A stretch of 64,000 bases of DNA from Coprinus comatus (taxonomy: Eukaryota > Basidiomycota > Agaricomycetes > Agaricales > Agaricaceae), in NCBI GenBank assembly GCA_034638255.1, contig JAWPGT010000023.1, forward strand, positions 62,001 to 126,000, written 5' to 3'. The notes below the pieces were generated by a model. It did no database searches. It saw nothing but the letters and a program-made list of their open reading frames with translations, and was not told where the DNA came from. The first letter of the stretch is position 1. Every line of letters starts with the position of its first letter. Below, piece by piece: positions 23,082 through 35,419 of this stretch. The position numbers and the translations under genes are program-made.

Positions 23082-23272
23082 AAGTAGATATGCATCTACT
23101 TCACATATGTACTCTAAGTACATATGCCCCACCTACAAATCCAAAAAAAATCAGCAACAAAGTTATAACATCTCCAGATGAAACAAACAGACCGGTTAAA
23201 GGTGGGTGATCCTTGGAGGTGGTGGAGAGGTCCTATTAAATAGGACATCGGGTGGAGGTATTAACCTCCACC
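23082..23272. repeat. Cluster of four perfect short hairpins
   Basis: Four independent perfect inverted repeats in 191 bases: AAGTAGAT-atgc-ATCTACTT (23082-23101), CATATGTAC-tctaa-GTACATATG (23104-23126), GTCCTAT-taa-ATAGGAC (23230-23246) and GGTGGAGGT-atta-ACCTCCACC (23251-23272). The stems are 8, 9, 7 and 9 bp with loops of 3-5 bases, and differ in sequence from one another. The first two abut, and so do the last two. No coding frame covers them. Confidence 0.85.
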
Positions 23273-23675
23273 GTTTTTGGGTCTTGACGACACCATGAGC
23301 CAGCAAACTTGTATGTTGATTTTTGGACGTGTTAAATCCTTCGATTCGGTTGAACGGTATCTTCGGTTTCATGATGCGAAACGTAGAAGTCGAGGGGATG
23401 CGACGGGGGAGGTGGTGGAGGGTCCAGAGTTGTCAATTAAATGAAGTGCTACCCCCCAAGTAGATTAGAGAGGGGAGGGACGGGGATGATGATCGCTGTA
23501 CCGTACGATGTAATGGGGTACGGGGGGGGAGGAAGGAAGCGATGGGAAGGATAGGTTGACAGAATGTAAGTTGTTTATAACCTTCCTGCTGCGTAAAAAC
23601 GTTTCGACGATCAATCGATTCACCATGGGTATGCAGTGCATATATGAGCATATGGGTCAGTTACCAACAGACTCT

Positions 23676-23727
23676 TTTCCCCGAGTCAGATTTCGATTTT
23701 GAATATTTACCTGTTGACTCGGGGAAA
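23676..23727. repeat. 12-bp perfect inverted repeat with 28-base loop
   Basis: TTTCCCCGAGTC at 23676-23687 and its exact complement GACTCGGGGAAA at 23716-23727. It could form a stable stem in RNA or a cruciform, or be the end of a small element. No flanking target duplication was noticed. Confidence 0.8.
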
Positions 23728-24165
23728 TTAACCCATTTTCGGGAATAGGTCGTGTGCGTCAAGGACGAAAGTGTTGAAATCTTGGGATTACGATTTCAAA
23801 GCTACATCTGTTGTCGGTTGAACTGGGTTGGGGGAAGTTCGAAGAAGTATATGCGAGTCATATCATATTTGGTTTTTTCTAATTTTAGTAATCGGGGCTG
23901 TGATACTGACTTCTGATCTTCTTGCCGCTCATTATGTATAAAGTGGGGATTGTTGCGCAGTACGTCGTAACGCGTATCGTGTATGTCGTGACATTTTGGT
24001 CTTTGCTAGAATGTTCCTATGATTGTCTTGATGTTTGTTCGTATCAAAGGGGGATAATAACACGAGGGGGTATAAATGAGTGGGGGTAAAGATAAATATT
24101 GGATACATTATTGTTTTAAGATGTGCAGAATTAGAATTGGATTAAGTAGAAAAAAATTACTCAAT

Positions 24166-25478
24166 TCAACATAACCCTAATTTCTCTTTAACTCCACGCA
24201 TAGTCTCTCCAGATAACGCTCTGGATTTCTGAGCGCCTTCTTCTGCTACTTGACGTAAATACGTTTCCTCTCCTTGTACTTTTTGGAATTCAGCTTGAGG
24301 TCCTCGAAGGAGTTCAATAACAGCCTCTGAGACATCAGCCTTCAATGCTCCATGACCTTTGCCAATATATCGATTCGCAACGGTTAAGACATCTTCGTTT
24401 GTACATGCGGCGAGGATGGTTAGAAGGTTTGATGTTCCAGGTCGTTCGATTGGATCATATGTAATTCCTTGGATTGAATCGGTGACGGCGCCTTTGATTT
24501 TTGATTTAATTTGGGATGGGGTGTCGGTTAGGAGAATTCGAGACGAAATGTCCGGAGCGGATTTAGACATTTTGGAGGAAGGGTCTTTGAAAGAGAGGAT
24601 ACGTTTAGACTCAGCTGTAAAGAACGTTTATCAGTGAAGAGAGATGAATATATAAGGACGATGGGCGCACTGTTAACTTGAGTAGGAAGTGGGAAGAATT
24701 TAGATTTAGCCGTACGATTAAATGAATCGGCGAGATCACGGGCGAGTTCTAAGTGTTGTGTTTGATCTTCACCGACTGGAACATGTGTTGCTCTATACCC
24801 AAATGTCAGTTGAATGCACGAAAGAAAGAGATGCTAGTGAACGAACCGATAAACCAATATATCAGCAGCTTGAAGGATGGGATACGTCAATAAACCAGCA
24901 TTGAGTAAAGACTCGTCTACGTCTGCCTCTTCCGCGTTTCTAGATGTTGCTATTCGAGATTTCCAGGTTGTCATACGACGGAGTTTCCCCACTGGTGTTA
25001 TGCAATTGAGTAACCATGCAAGTTCTACATGATCAGGGTTCTACATTTCAACGTTTAGCAAGGGAGTATGAGTGAGAGTGACACATACGTGGTCCTGGTG
25101 GAAAATAAATGAACGTTTAGGATCGAGTCCAATTGCGAGTAGGGTTGCAAGACCATCCCATCGAGCAGCCATTAATTCCTTCGGGTCTTGTGGTAGGGTC
25201 AAGGCATGCCATCCGACAATCATGAATAAAAGATGGTCGTCAATGCCAGCATTTTGTTGGAGTTTAACCCAGTTCGAGAGAGCACCCAAATAATTGCCTA
25301 GCTGAACTACATAGTCAGTTCAGAGGCAGGTTGCGGTAATGACAAGTATGTTTACATGAGGAACGCCAGTAGGCTGAATACCAGAAAGGACGACGCGTCG
25401 GGTGTTATTGGAATGTAGGGCGCGTCGAGTGAGTGAGGTCGTCGTTGTGGACAACGAGCAACGAAAACAGGAAAGCAT
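24166..25478 (-). CDS. MSW1: Mitochondrial tryptophanyl-tRNA synthetase
   Basis: Multi-exon class I aminoacyl-tRNA synthetase that charges tRNA-Trp. The start [19 protein letters not shown] (ATG at 25478) or an in-frame upstream ATG at 25535 provides a Ser/Thr/Arg-rich mitochondrial presequence. The Rossmann signature is split by an intron: [10 protein letters not shown] | [11 protein letters not shown], where PHLGN is the HIGH-type motif. Then follow [48 protein letters not shown] and [10 protein letters not shown]. The ATP-binding loop [10 protein letters not shown] is near 24560. The C-terminal helices ([18 protein letters not shown]) end the protein at 24166. All hallmarks are intact. It shares a very short divergent promoter with NAA35. 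Confidence 0.93.
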
Positions 25479-25555
25479 TTTTAGCACAGCCACAGGACGG
25501 TTGAGAACCTTTAATTGGAATCCCCTTGTGTTCAACTAATACTCCATGGACCCTG
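25479..25555. promoter_or_regulatory. Divergent promoter between MSW1 and NAA35
   Basis: Only 77 bases separate the two ATGs (about 20 if the longer synthetase start at 25535 is used). Both promoters and leaders must overlap. No TATA box is seen. Confidence 0.5.
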
Positions 25556-28500
25556 CTCACCACACCGACTTTGACGACGACCCAGACCTCCCGGGCGCAG
25601 GCTTCGAATTCCAGGAGGTCACAAGTCTCTTTGAAGATGCTGCTGCTGGTCTGTATCGCGTTTGTTGACTAGCAAGTTCCGCACTGAATCATGTTTATCA
25701 GACATGACGGAGTCACAGATGCTATTCATGGAAGGATTTACCCTGCAAGATGCCATGAGCGCCTTTGAGGTGAATACCAAGTGGTTATATTGATACTGTT
25801 TCTTGACGCTTTCGTAGATAGGGGAACCACGTCTTGACAGCGGTTACATACCCCCCGGCCAACAGATCAAACAAAAATTTAATCCTCTCGCCCCCTTGCT
25901 ACCAGAAGAACTATGTTGGATAATCGACCGTTCATTTTCTTACGAGGTATATGGATCTCTACTAACATCGAACACATCTAAACATGATACTATGTTCCCA
26001 GGTGGAATGGCATAACGGAAACTTCATGTCTCATACAGTCTTGGCTTTCCTCTATATTCATCATCTTGACAACCTCGATCCGGATCATATCTCCACCTCT
26101 GCTCCATTTATCGTTTTGAACGACCGAGAACGACCTCCTGAATATCTGACTGTTGTTATTCGAGCAGTAACCTGCGGATTGCTCAAATGTTGTGATTTGA
26201 TATGGAGAGAGCTGTCTAAAGGCGCAGTCCAAGATGTACGCTGAATCTTCATAATGTTCAATTCGTCAAGTCACGAATACATCGTCTGCCATACAGACAG
26301 AGGACTGGCAGAGCGACAAGTGTGAAGTTTCTTTACTTGAGGGCACTCATGTCAAAGTAATCATCAAAATGTTGGAAGAAGCTTCGATTTGGGTTTCCGA
26401 TTCTTATAAAGGTTCGTACTTGTTCGAGGAACGTGGTACACAAACTGATAGATGTCCTATAGTTCCTGATCATTGGAAGGAACCCCTGATATACAGATTG
26501 CAATTCCGTAAAGTAAGTTTTCCCTTTCTGAAATCAAGAATGTTGACCTCACTGGTATCAGGCATTTCTACAACTATTAGACACCAATGTGCATCGCTAT
26601 CCTACGCAGTTCAAAAGCTATATCGCAATTTGCCAAGAGTTCATTCAAAAGATCCGATCATACCCTATACCTGAACCAAGTGAAGATTCCACCATCCGAC
26701 TCGCTTTTGATCCTTATGTCTCTCGACGATTGAACACCGCCATTCCTATTCGCGTAATTCCTATGGGATCGATTGAGAATACTTGGGATACTTTCGCCAC
26801 GTTCTTCGACCAGTTATCGGAGATCAGCCGTATGTCTACGATCCACAGTCCGTCTACATGGAAGGTACACCCCTCATTACGCTTTCTAGTCTCTTGGATT
26901 AAATACTGTATTTTTTCTAGGTCGTTGGGAATCTACGCTCCTGGACTTCAGAATCACCTATCCCCCAACCTTACATCCGATCTTTGACACAGGTGATTAT
27001 TTTCTTTATAAATGATCGTTTTATTTTACTTACTTACTATCTTCCTTCAACAAGTCGACATTTTACGATGGCGTGTTAGTATTCGATAGATACGCGTTTA
27101 TTTGGATTATCGATCGCTTCTTTTATGAAACAATTGGAATCACTTGGAATCATATACAGTCTGTGATTAATGAAAGATGGTTAGGAGATATGGAACCTCC
27201 TTTTGATTTGATTGAACATGATTTATACGCGGTGAGTTTTACTTTTGATTCTTCGTTTATCAATATAATTTTTATTGATGGGTTTGTGTGTGGATGGATG
27301 TAGGTGCTTATACCGAATATCAGAAATAACTGGAGTAATCCTGCAAGACGAAGGAGAAATTTAGTGAAGAAACTTGTGACTTGGCATACATTATACGATG
27401 TGTTGAGTGAAATCCTGATGGAGGTTCATTTTTTGGTACGTCCTATATCCAAGCATCCAACATCTATAAAAAAAACGCGTAACTGATGAAATCAATAAAT
27501 TTAGGATTTTCCATCAAATCATTTCCTTCCGTACTCCCTCAAGTTGCTCTCTCATGGCGATTATCTTCAATTAGAGAAATAATTTTATCTGGTTTCCAGA
27601 TTGAACTTTATGTTCCTGAGGAAAAGACTTTTGCATATTGGTATCTTGTACAATTGTGTGAGGAACAGTTGAAGTGTTATGATCGATTGTTACCTGTTAT
27701 ACCACTAGGTATGTGCAGATTTTTTTTTTCTTGTTTTGTTTCATAAATAGTATACGGACATTTTCTAATGATTGCGTATTGCGAATTTTTTTTAATAGGT
27801 ACACCAGCATATAAAGAAATGATATATAATCAACAAGTAACTACTGCTTTACAAGCACTTTGTTCTTCTTTATTCATTGTACGTTTTATCTTTTCCTTTT
27901 CTTTTTCTCATTTTAATTTTTGGTGTAGATGACAATACCACTACTTTCATTCGAATGGAATCGAACAATATCGAATTTCTTCCGAAGATTCAAATGGGCG
28001 TTTAAATCTGAATATGATAATATTGATGTAGCTCCTGTTGGACATCCGGATTTAAGTGCTTTCATGAGTGATTGTTGGAAAATTGTCAAGGTGTGTAACA
28101 CTTTTATTGTTGTTATTTTGAGGAGACCTATACTTATAACATACATATATGTATGTAAAAACCTTTCAGGATGCGAATGTTGATGATCTTGATGGGAAGG
28201 TTAGAGAAGGTGTTGAATTGGGAAAAGGTGTTTTGATGGATTTGGTTGATAGAAATGAGTTTGGTGGGTTTGCTAGAGATTATGTTGGGGAACGTAAAAA
28301 GGTGTGTTGCGTTTACGTTTTATATTCATTATCTTCATCTTTCTGACGATACCTCTCTCCTATCTCGTCTCCCCTCGTCCCTACCCTCTCCCTTTTATCT
28401 TATTATCTTTATAGTTCATTGAAAACCTAATTACAACAATCAACAATTTATCACCTTACTTCGATAACAACTCGAATAATTCAGAACCCATCATTTGTTC

Positions 28501-28687
28501 AATTGAAGAATTGGATTTGAATCTCGATTTTGATATGAAGAATTTGGATTTGAATAAGGATCAGAATCGGGATAGGGATCAGGATCAGATGGAAAGGATG
28601 AAAAAGAGTTGGAGAGGTGTTAAAATTGGATGTGGATTGAAGTGGGATGTTGATGTTCATCCTTGGTTTCCTGTTATTGATGATTAG
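25556..28687 (+). CDS. NAA35: NatC N-terminal acetyltransferase auxiliary subunit (Naa35/Mak10)
   Basis: Large gene of more than ten short exons from MDPAHHTDFDDDPDLPG to the stop at 28685-28687. The N-terminal Mak10 signature is intact across introns: TESQMLFMEGFTLQDAMSAF | EIGEPRLDSGYIPPG, then LLPEELCWIIDRSFSYE | VEWHNGNFMSHTVLAF, which match the conserved family motifs E-I-G-x-P-x-x-D-S-G and E-x-x-W-H. Later exons keep the helical body (TQFKSYIAICQEFIQK; ERWLGDMEPPFDLIEHD; FTIPLLSFEWNR-like segments). The protein anchors the NatC complex (Naa30, Naa35, Naa38), which acetylates N-terminal Met followed by hydrophobic residues on ribosomes. A purine-rich microsatellite follows the stop. Confidence 0.88.
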
Positions 28688-28701
28688 CTTCATCGAATGC
28701 C

Positions 28702-28823
28702 AAGAGGAGAGGGGGGGGGAGAGAAAGATAGAGAAAGAAAGAAAGATAGAGAAAGAAAGATAGAGAAAGAAAGAAAGAGAAAGAAAGAGAAAGAAAGAGA
28801 AAGAAAGAGAAAGAAAGAAAGAA
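28702..28823. repeat. Purine-strand microsatellite (GAAA/GATAGAAA)n
   Basis: About 120 bases of almost pure purine on the plus strand, interrupted only by a few T in GATA units, directly 3' of NAA35. The ordered GAAAGATAGA and later GAGAAAGAAA units suggest slippage growth. It would lie in the 3' UTR if the transcript extends past 28.8 kb. Confidence 0.85.
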
Positions 28824-29365
28824 TTGGGGAGTATTGATATTATTCGAAGTGGAGGGAAGGTTTGGTATGATGGTCTGGATTGGAGGTGTGGGGGGTTAAA
28901 TTTAAAATGATTTTTGCTTCTCTCGATTGTTTAGAATTTTCTTTTTTGGGTTTCTCTTTTAATTTGATGGATGCTGATGTTCAAAAGTTCAAGGTTGTTT
29001 CTTGCTTGTATTAGCATATTGATTTAAGAACATTTGGTATTTGTTTTAGATGCACGCTTCTCAAATACATATATTAAAGCCTTGCTAGTTCTGAGATCTA
29101 GTGTTTGATTTCAGGCGAGACAAGAATAACCCTCATGGTTAGTACATTTGTTGAACCGCAACTGGCGGTTGCATTGCGTTACAGATTGTCTATTTTGTGT
29201 ATCGCTATGGTGTAGCATTTACCCTTTCCATCTTCGCCCTAGTTCGTCTGTAATTTTTTCATGGTCTTCTGGTAATACTTACCATGCTACAAATGAGCCT
29301 GGGCTCATTATAACATATGCATAGGAGATTGATATCACGTAATCACATCTTTGTTCTTATCTTCC

Positions 29366-30922
29366 ATGAGCGTTACAACTATTACTGAGAGACGAACTGC
29401 CTCTCGTGTTGTTCATGTCCCTCTTCAGAAACTTGACCAATGTTCTATGTGCGATTGTACCACTGGCTTGAACCTTTGCTCAGCATGTGGTGAAGTATGC
29501 GACACCCATCGATAGTAAAGTGGTTGGCTTACTATTACTTCCTTTCCGTAGCGGATCTACTGTTCCACAGAATGCCAAAAGGCTGATTGGAAAGCTCATA
29601 AACCGAAATGTGGTATGTCAGAGTCGGGATTCCTGAAGCCATACGATAACCACTTTTATCTGTATTTCGATTCATTATAATACTAGGCAAAGGCAAAACA
29701 CAACGAATTGATATAGGTTCTTTTTGGCCGTTTCTCGCTTTTTTGGGTGAAGCCAATCGAATAAATGGCAAAAGGCCAAAGCACCCTGCTCTTTGTCATC
29801 AGATTCTCAATAATCCTGCTCGACCTAAAGTCTATTTCCTTCCAGACGGAACATCAACCAACTTGGTTCTTCTTGGCGATAAACTTGCGGGTAGCGACTT
29901 GGTTACCCCTGACGGTCCTTCTGAGAAATGGTGGCCTAGCGCAGCGGATGAATTCATCAAGGATAAAATGGTTTTCAGATTTCTTAGGGAAGGATATGTA
30001 CTTCCCTTATGCGTTTCAATATGCTTCGCTTTGTTAGCGGAAATGTATACCACAACTTTTGATCCAGATTATGATCCAAAAACGTCTGGTTTTGATCAAC
30101 CAGTTAATCAACGGGTTCGATTGGAATATGAGCGTAGTCCAATCGCGGATTTTGGGATTTGTAAAGGGAGTGTAGAGGTGAAATCAAGCGATACACTGGG
30201 CTATCTCGTACCAAATTCTGTTACTGGCAATGTGGACTTGATTGGAGGACAAGACCCTCGAGACCATTATTGGATATACTTCACGACGTTGAAAGGGGAA
30301 GATTTTTTGTTGGATTTATGCCTGTTTACTTTCAACTTTACGATGATGGTCACCAAAACAGATCATTATTTACCCAATCGTCCTGGTTATCCTCGTGGGA
30401 AGATGCTGGATTTCGGAGGGTATTTCGAATCGAGGGTTGTACGACAATCTCATCCTTCGATACATCGGGAGAAGCAGAGATTTTCTGTCATGAAAAACAA
30501 GCCGTTGCATGGAATCGTGAGGAATTGAGTTGGGATTGGGGTAAAGTTGAGGTGGAAAAAAGGATTTTGATTGCTTTTATGGAACATGTGGCAGGGTATA
30601 AGGCAGATGAAATTGAGAAGGAATTGGTTGTCGCGTTCGCGGTGACTAGTATGAATGGCATACAAGATAATCTTTGGCATAGGGATTACTTGAAGTATCC
30701 AAAGGATCCACCAATAACTGTTGCTGCTGACACCGTAGAGATATTTTTGGTGGAAAAGTACCAGAGGTGAATGATGGAGAAACGTACAAGTATATCTGCA
30801 AGCTGAATAAGAGGCAGAGGAAGGGTATCATTACAATGGAAGAGTACCGTAGGGCATTGTGGAATTGTCTGAAAAAACCTGAGGAGAGAACTCAGTGGGG
30901 TAAACATAGGAGCAGGGATTAG
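29366..30922 (+). pseudogene. MYND zinc-finger family, copy A (two frameshifts)
   Basis: Exons 29366-29494, 29552-29612 and 29697-30922 match the intact sister at 40.1-41.6 kb. The MYND finger is complete: CSMCDCTTGLNLCSACGE | RIYCSTECQKADWKAHKPKC. The body follows (SFWPFLAFLGEANR; SPIADFGICKGSV; DHYWIYFTTLKGE). Near 30525 the frame meets a stop while the sister-like sequence (SWDWGKVEVEKRILIAFMEH) continues in the next frame. Near 30765 a second one-base shift is needed to reach the C-terminal KYICKLNKRQRKG segment ending at 30922. If these shifts are real the gene is broken in its last third; a truncated product of about 335 residues would remain. Confidence 0.8.
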
Positions 30923-31203
30923 TTGCTTTGCGAACGTTTGAACATTTGAAACTTGAAATGAATTGTACCAATAACTTTATTTTATTTTACTTTCAGCAAT
31001 TTGCGGAACCTAGGGCTCACAATGCACCTTGTGACATCTCTGATTCTGAACAAGAAAAAGATGTATAAATCGCTTGGTCCATTGCAATTGGGCAGCAGGA
31101 GAGTTATAATTAGAGTCTTTCTCGGGCCGCCAACACCGGACAATGCGTATGACTGATCTGCTAAACCATCGCGTCGACAGCTTGGCCAGCAAGTTGCAAT
31201 ACG

Positions 31204-34200
31204 ATGGACAAGATACCCCAGCCGAACATATCTGCACCTCGCAAGGCCAACACAAGATACAAGACGCGGCTACTGGCGCTCGTAATTGCTTCCCTCGTAT
31301 TGGCATCACCGCTTGGACTCTATCTGTATACCAACCCGGAATCTGCGCATTTACACAAAGTACCCATCAATGCACACGAGATTATCAACAAATGTCGTCA
31401 ACTACAACTCCCTGCGGGTCCTCCGAGAAATTTCCATGAGCGAACAGTATCTGATCGCTTCGAAGCGGGGACAAAACCTACACTCATCAAGAACGCAACC
31501 ATCTGGACTGGACTTGTATCTGGCTATGAGGTTGTCAAGGGCGACATTCTCATAGACAGGGGTATCATACAAGTCATTGGAGACATTGGACGCGTCAATC
31601 TCCATGACATTTCCGGTCTTGTGACGCTGGATGCTGGAGGAGGTTGGGTTACCCCTGGGTACGGTTAATTTGAATGTCCAGGACGCATATACTAAGAAAA
31701 TATCAAGAATTATAGACATGCATTCCCATCTTGGTGTTGGAAGCGCTCCAGTTCTGGATGGTGCAGACGATACCAACTCGCTCAAGGGCCTGGCAATGCC
31801 TTGGCTTCGGAGTGTAGATGGTCTCAACACCCACGATGATTCCTATCAACTCTCTATCTCTGGAGGTGTAACAACTGCCAATATTCTGCCTGGATCTGCG
31901 GACGCAATTGGTATGGAATTCACATGTGATGTTCTAGTTTGACTCAGTGATATTGAAACCTTTGAAGGTGGACAAGCATTTACCATCAAACTTAGACCAA
32001 CTTCTGAGCGTTCTACTAGTGCAATGCTTTTGGAACCTCCGTACACCATCAATAGCACCTACGTTGATCCAGCTTTGCCTCCTCGATGGCGTCAAATGAA
32101 GTAAGTAAATTGTTTTATCGAGAGCTTCCTTGTACTTACCGCACATTTTAGACATGCCTGTGGTAAGTAATTCATTGTGAGGGAAATTGTATGCTGATAG
32201 TATCATTCGTGATACAGGTGAAAATCCCAGTACGTCTCATTGCCCTTTTGCATAACATATACCAATAATAAGTTATCACCAGGTCAAGTTTACTCTGGGA
32301 CACGCATGGATACTATATGGGCATTCAGGCAGGCGTAAGTGCACATTTGTAATGCTCAGTTGAAGCACACAAATGAGACAAATTACAGTTACAACACTGC
32401 TCGCAAAATCAAAGAACAACAGGATGCATATTGCACTACGGCTCTCGCGGGCGAATGGGATAGCATCGGTTCCTTTCCTGAGGAGCTTCAATGGGAAGCA
32501 TTGGTTGATGTTCTTCGAGGTCGTGTCAAGGTTGGTTGCCCTCCATAATGATGTGTGTATTTTGGTTTAACGTTGACCAAAGGTTCATAACCACTGCTAC
32601 GAGGCAGTTGATCTAGATGCTATGGTTCGGGTGCGTGTTGGATTTATGGGAGCTTTACACCGTACTCACAAGGTATCAATAGATTACCAACGAGTTCAAG
32701 TTTCCTATTGCTGCTTTCCATCATGCGCATGAAAACATACCTCGTTCCTGAATTGCTTAAAAAAGTATATGGTAGCTATTCTTTCTCTAAAATAATCTGT
32801 AATATAAGAATGCTTAAACTTCTTGTAAGGACGTCAACCAGGTATCGCATTATTCGCCACGCTTGCGAGATACAAACGCGAGGCATTGAGGGGCTCCGAG
32901 TTTGCTCCAAAGATTCTCTCAGACAATGGTTTCCAAGTCGCAATGAAGGTCAGTTATACGGCACCCTAACTTTAAGATCATTACTGATACAGGGAATTCC
33001 CAGAGTGATCACGGAGTTCTTAATTCTAGATATCTCCTTAACGAAGCACAACAAGCCCATTACTATGGTCTCTCGTCCAATCTTGCGATAGCCTCAGTGA
33101 CTTCGACGCCGGCGACTCTTTTGGGTTTAGATCATAGAGTGGGATTCATAAAAACAGGTCAGCGTTTATTGACCATTCTGTTCTACTTATTTAATGACAG
33201 TGTCACCCCGATTTAGGCTACGATGCTGGTAGTCTTTTTTCTGCCCTTATACGTAACACAAGATCAATTTTTGATTCTTCCCCAAGATCTCGTAGTATGG
33301 GACAGCCATCCCCTTGCTCTTGGTGCTACGCCTAAGCAAGTCTTCATTGATGGAATTGCACAACTTAAAGAACCGTATATAACTTTGAAGCCGATATACT
33401 CCCAACATGCTCCTCAAACGCCAGATTTCAAAAAGGAGGCCAAGGAAGTAGTAGAATATGATGGTCTCCCTCCGCTTGCTGCTATCCCGAGACAAGAAGA
33501 ATTTGTTCTCTTTACCAATGTTAGCAGCGTTTATATGCGTGGATGCAATAACGTATCACAAGTATACTCGGACCTATCAACAGGTGAAAGTGGGGTTGTT
33601 CTCACGGAGAATGGGAAAGTTACTTGCATTGGGTTAGACAACATCTGTCGCAAGAAACTCTCCGTCGATCGTCATTTCAAATCAATCAATCTTCAAGGCG
33701 GTACAATCGCGTATGTTCATATCACTTTAAGTTTCATACATACATTGTCTAATATTTTATAGCCCAGCTTTGACTAGTTATGGTAGCCCGTTGGGTGTTG
33801 AAGATATTCAGGGAGAACGTTCGACCAAGGATGGCAAAGTTTTGGATCCTCTCAAATCAAACGTGCCTGAAATTCTAGGAGGCGAAGGAAGCCTTATTCG
33901 AGCCGTTGATGGCCTGCAGTTCTTCTCGCGCGATGCATTGTATGTAATAATTTTTTCCCATTATATGAAACCTGACACAGGCGTATTCCTCAGACTTGCT
34001 TATCGTTCGGGCGTCACCGCTGCAGTGACTTCTCCCCTCAGCTCACTCTTTTTGTCTGGTTTGGCAACGGCATTCAGCACGGGTGCGCTGCATAAGCTGT
34101 CCAAAGGTGCTGTCATTCAGGACGAAACAGCCTTACATATTGCTATCGGTGCTTCTAAACCGAGTGTAAGCACGCAAATAGCATTGCTCCGTCGACTTCT

Positions 34201-34959
34201 TAAAGGTGATGGTGAAGGAGACTTGGGACATGCTTTTAACAGAGTAATTAAGGTTAGTTTATACCTTAATATTTCTTTCTGGCGCCCGTGGTAACCATAG
34301 AATTATCACAGGGACAGTTAAGGCTTGTAATTGATGTTGAGAGTGCGGATATCATGGCAACATTGATCATGCTCAAGCGTGAAATTGAGGCAGATACCCA
34401 TACTTTACTTCACATAACCTTTTCCGGAGCAACAGAAGCTCACATGCTTGCCAAAGAGATTGGAGAGGCTAGAGTTGGTGTTATCCTGCGTCCGGTTAGA
34501 CCCTTCCCCTTGACCTGGAAATCCAAAAGAATGTAAGTTGCTACTCTTTGTCAGTTAAAACAATCGACCTAAATTGCCGATAGTCTTGCCGGTCCTCCTC
34601 TTACTGAAGAGAATGCAGTTAGTATTCTCACCCGGTATAATGTGACGGTGGGAGTAGGTATTGTGGAGTCGTGGAGTGCACGCAACATCCGCTTTGACAT
34701 AGGCTGGGTGAGTGTTTACTCCCTGATATATTGTGTCCTCAAACTCAAACAGAAGTATTAGGCTGCACTCGAAGTGGGAGAGAGACGTATTTCCCATGAG
34801 CAAGCCCTGGCACTAGCTTCTATTAACCTTGAAAAACTACTCGGCGTTAACCATCCAAATACTGATCTGGTCGCTGTTGAACGGGGTGAATTCCTAAGCT
34901 TCGAGGGCAAACCTATCGCTATTATCTCTGAAAGTAGAAAGAATGTTGATCTACTATGA
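31204..34959 (+). CDS. Membrane-anchored amidohydrolase of the CE9-type family
   Basis: A large multi-exon gene. Residues about 22-44 (RLLALVIASLVLASPLGLYLY) form a signal anchor. A composite amidohydrolase domain follows: NATIWTGLVSGYEVVKGDI, then WVTPGIIDMHSHLGVGSAP, whose HSH is the metal-binding H-x-H. Next come SISGGVTTANILPGSADAIG, HNHCYEAVDLDAMVR, FKFPIAAFHHAHE, SDHGVLNSRYLLNEAQQAHY and DLVVWDSHPLALGATPKQV. The second half repeats a related domain (TIAPALTSYGSPLG; LAYRSGVTAAVTSPLSS), as in fungal proteins annotated carbohydrate esterase family 9 (N-acetylglucosamine-6-phosphate deacetylase-like) or imidazolonepropionase-like. The substrate is unknown. It lies between members of the MYND cluster and seems unrelated to them. 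Confidence 0.82.
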
Positions 34960-35419
34960 TTATTATATCTTATATATAACTAGAAAAACGAAGGGAATAT
35001 AGAAGAGTAACCAGATAGCATGGATAACAAAAAAAAGTTCTAATTTTTTACAATTCGTTCGCGGTAGATCGTTCGCAGTATTATCTTTCGACTTGCGCCC
35101 ACTGGCACAAGAAATTTATATCACTTGATTCACATTCACTTTTAGTTTTGAAATATATATGTCTAAGAGTGCTACTGGCAGAATTGAGTCTTAACAGTAA
35201 CACTGACGAAATACTATTACACGTCGCCAGCACCTTAAAATTTTACTGATTTGGAAAAAACACACCCGTGCCCACCCCGTGCCCTAAGTTCCGCAAATCG
35301 CTGTTATTTTTATTTCAAAAGACCGATCATTGTGTATTCCCTCTGCCCAGACGTGGATATATAAAGTGCCAAAATTTTACGTACAATTTAGACTCTTTAT
35401 CTGAACCACATTCTCTCAC

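Larger units (their letters stand above)
20862..24165. other. 3.3 kb gene-free block rich in short perfect hairpins
   Basis: No frame of interest is present. What is here: CATGTATC-gt-GATACATG (21094-21111), a degenerate CCCAGTT tandem (about 21525-21560), an A-rich tract (about 21760-21790), GTGTAC-agt-GTACAC (22091-22105), a (GT)n run with a following T run (about 22650-22675), and the hairpin cluster and long hairpin listed separately. Confidence 0.5.
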
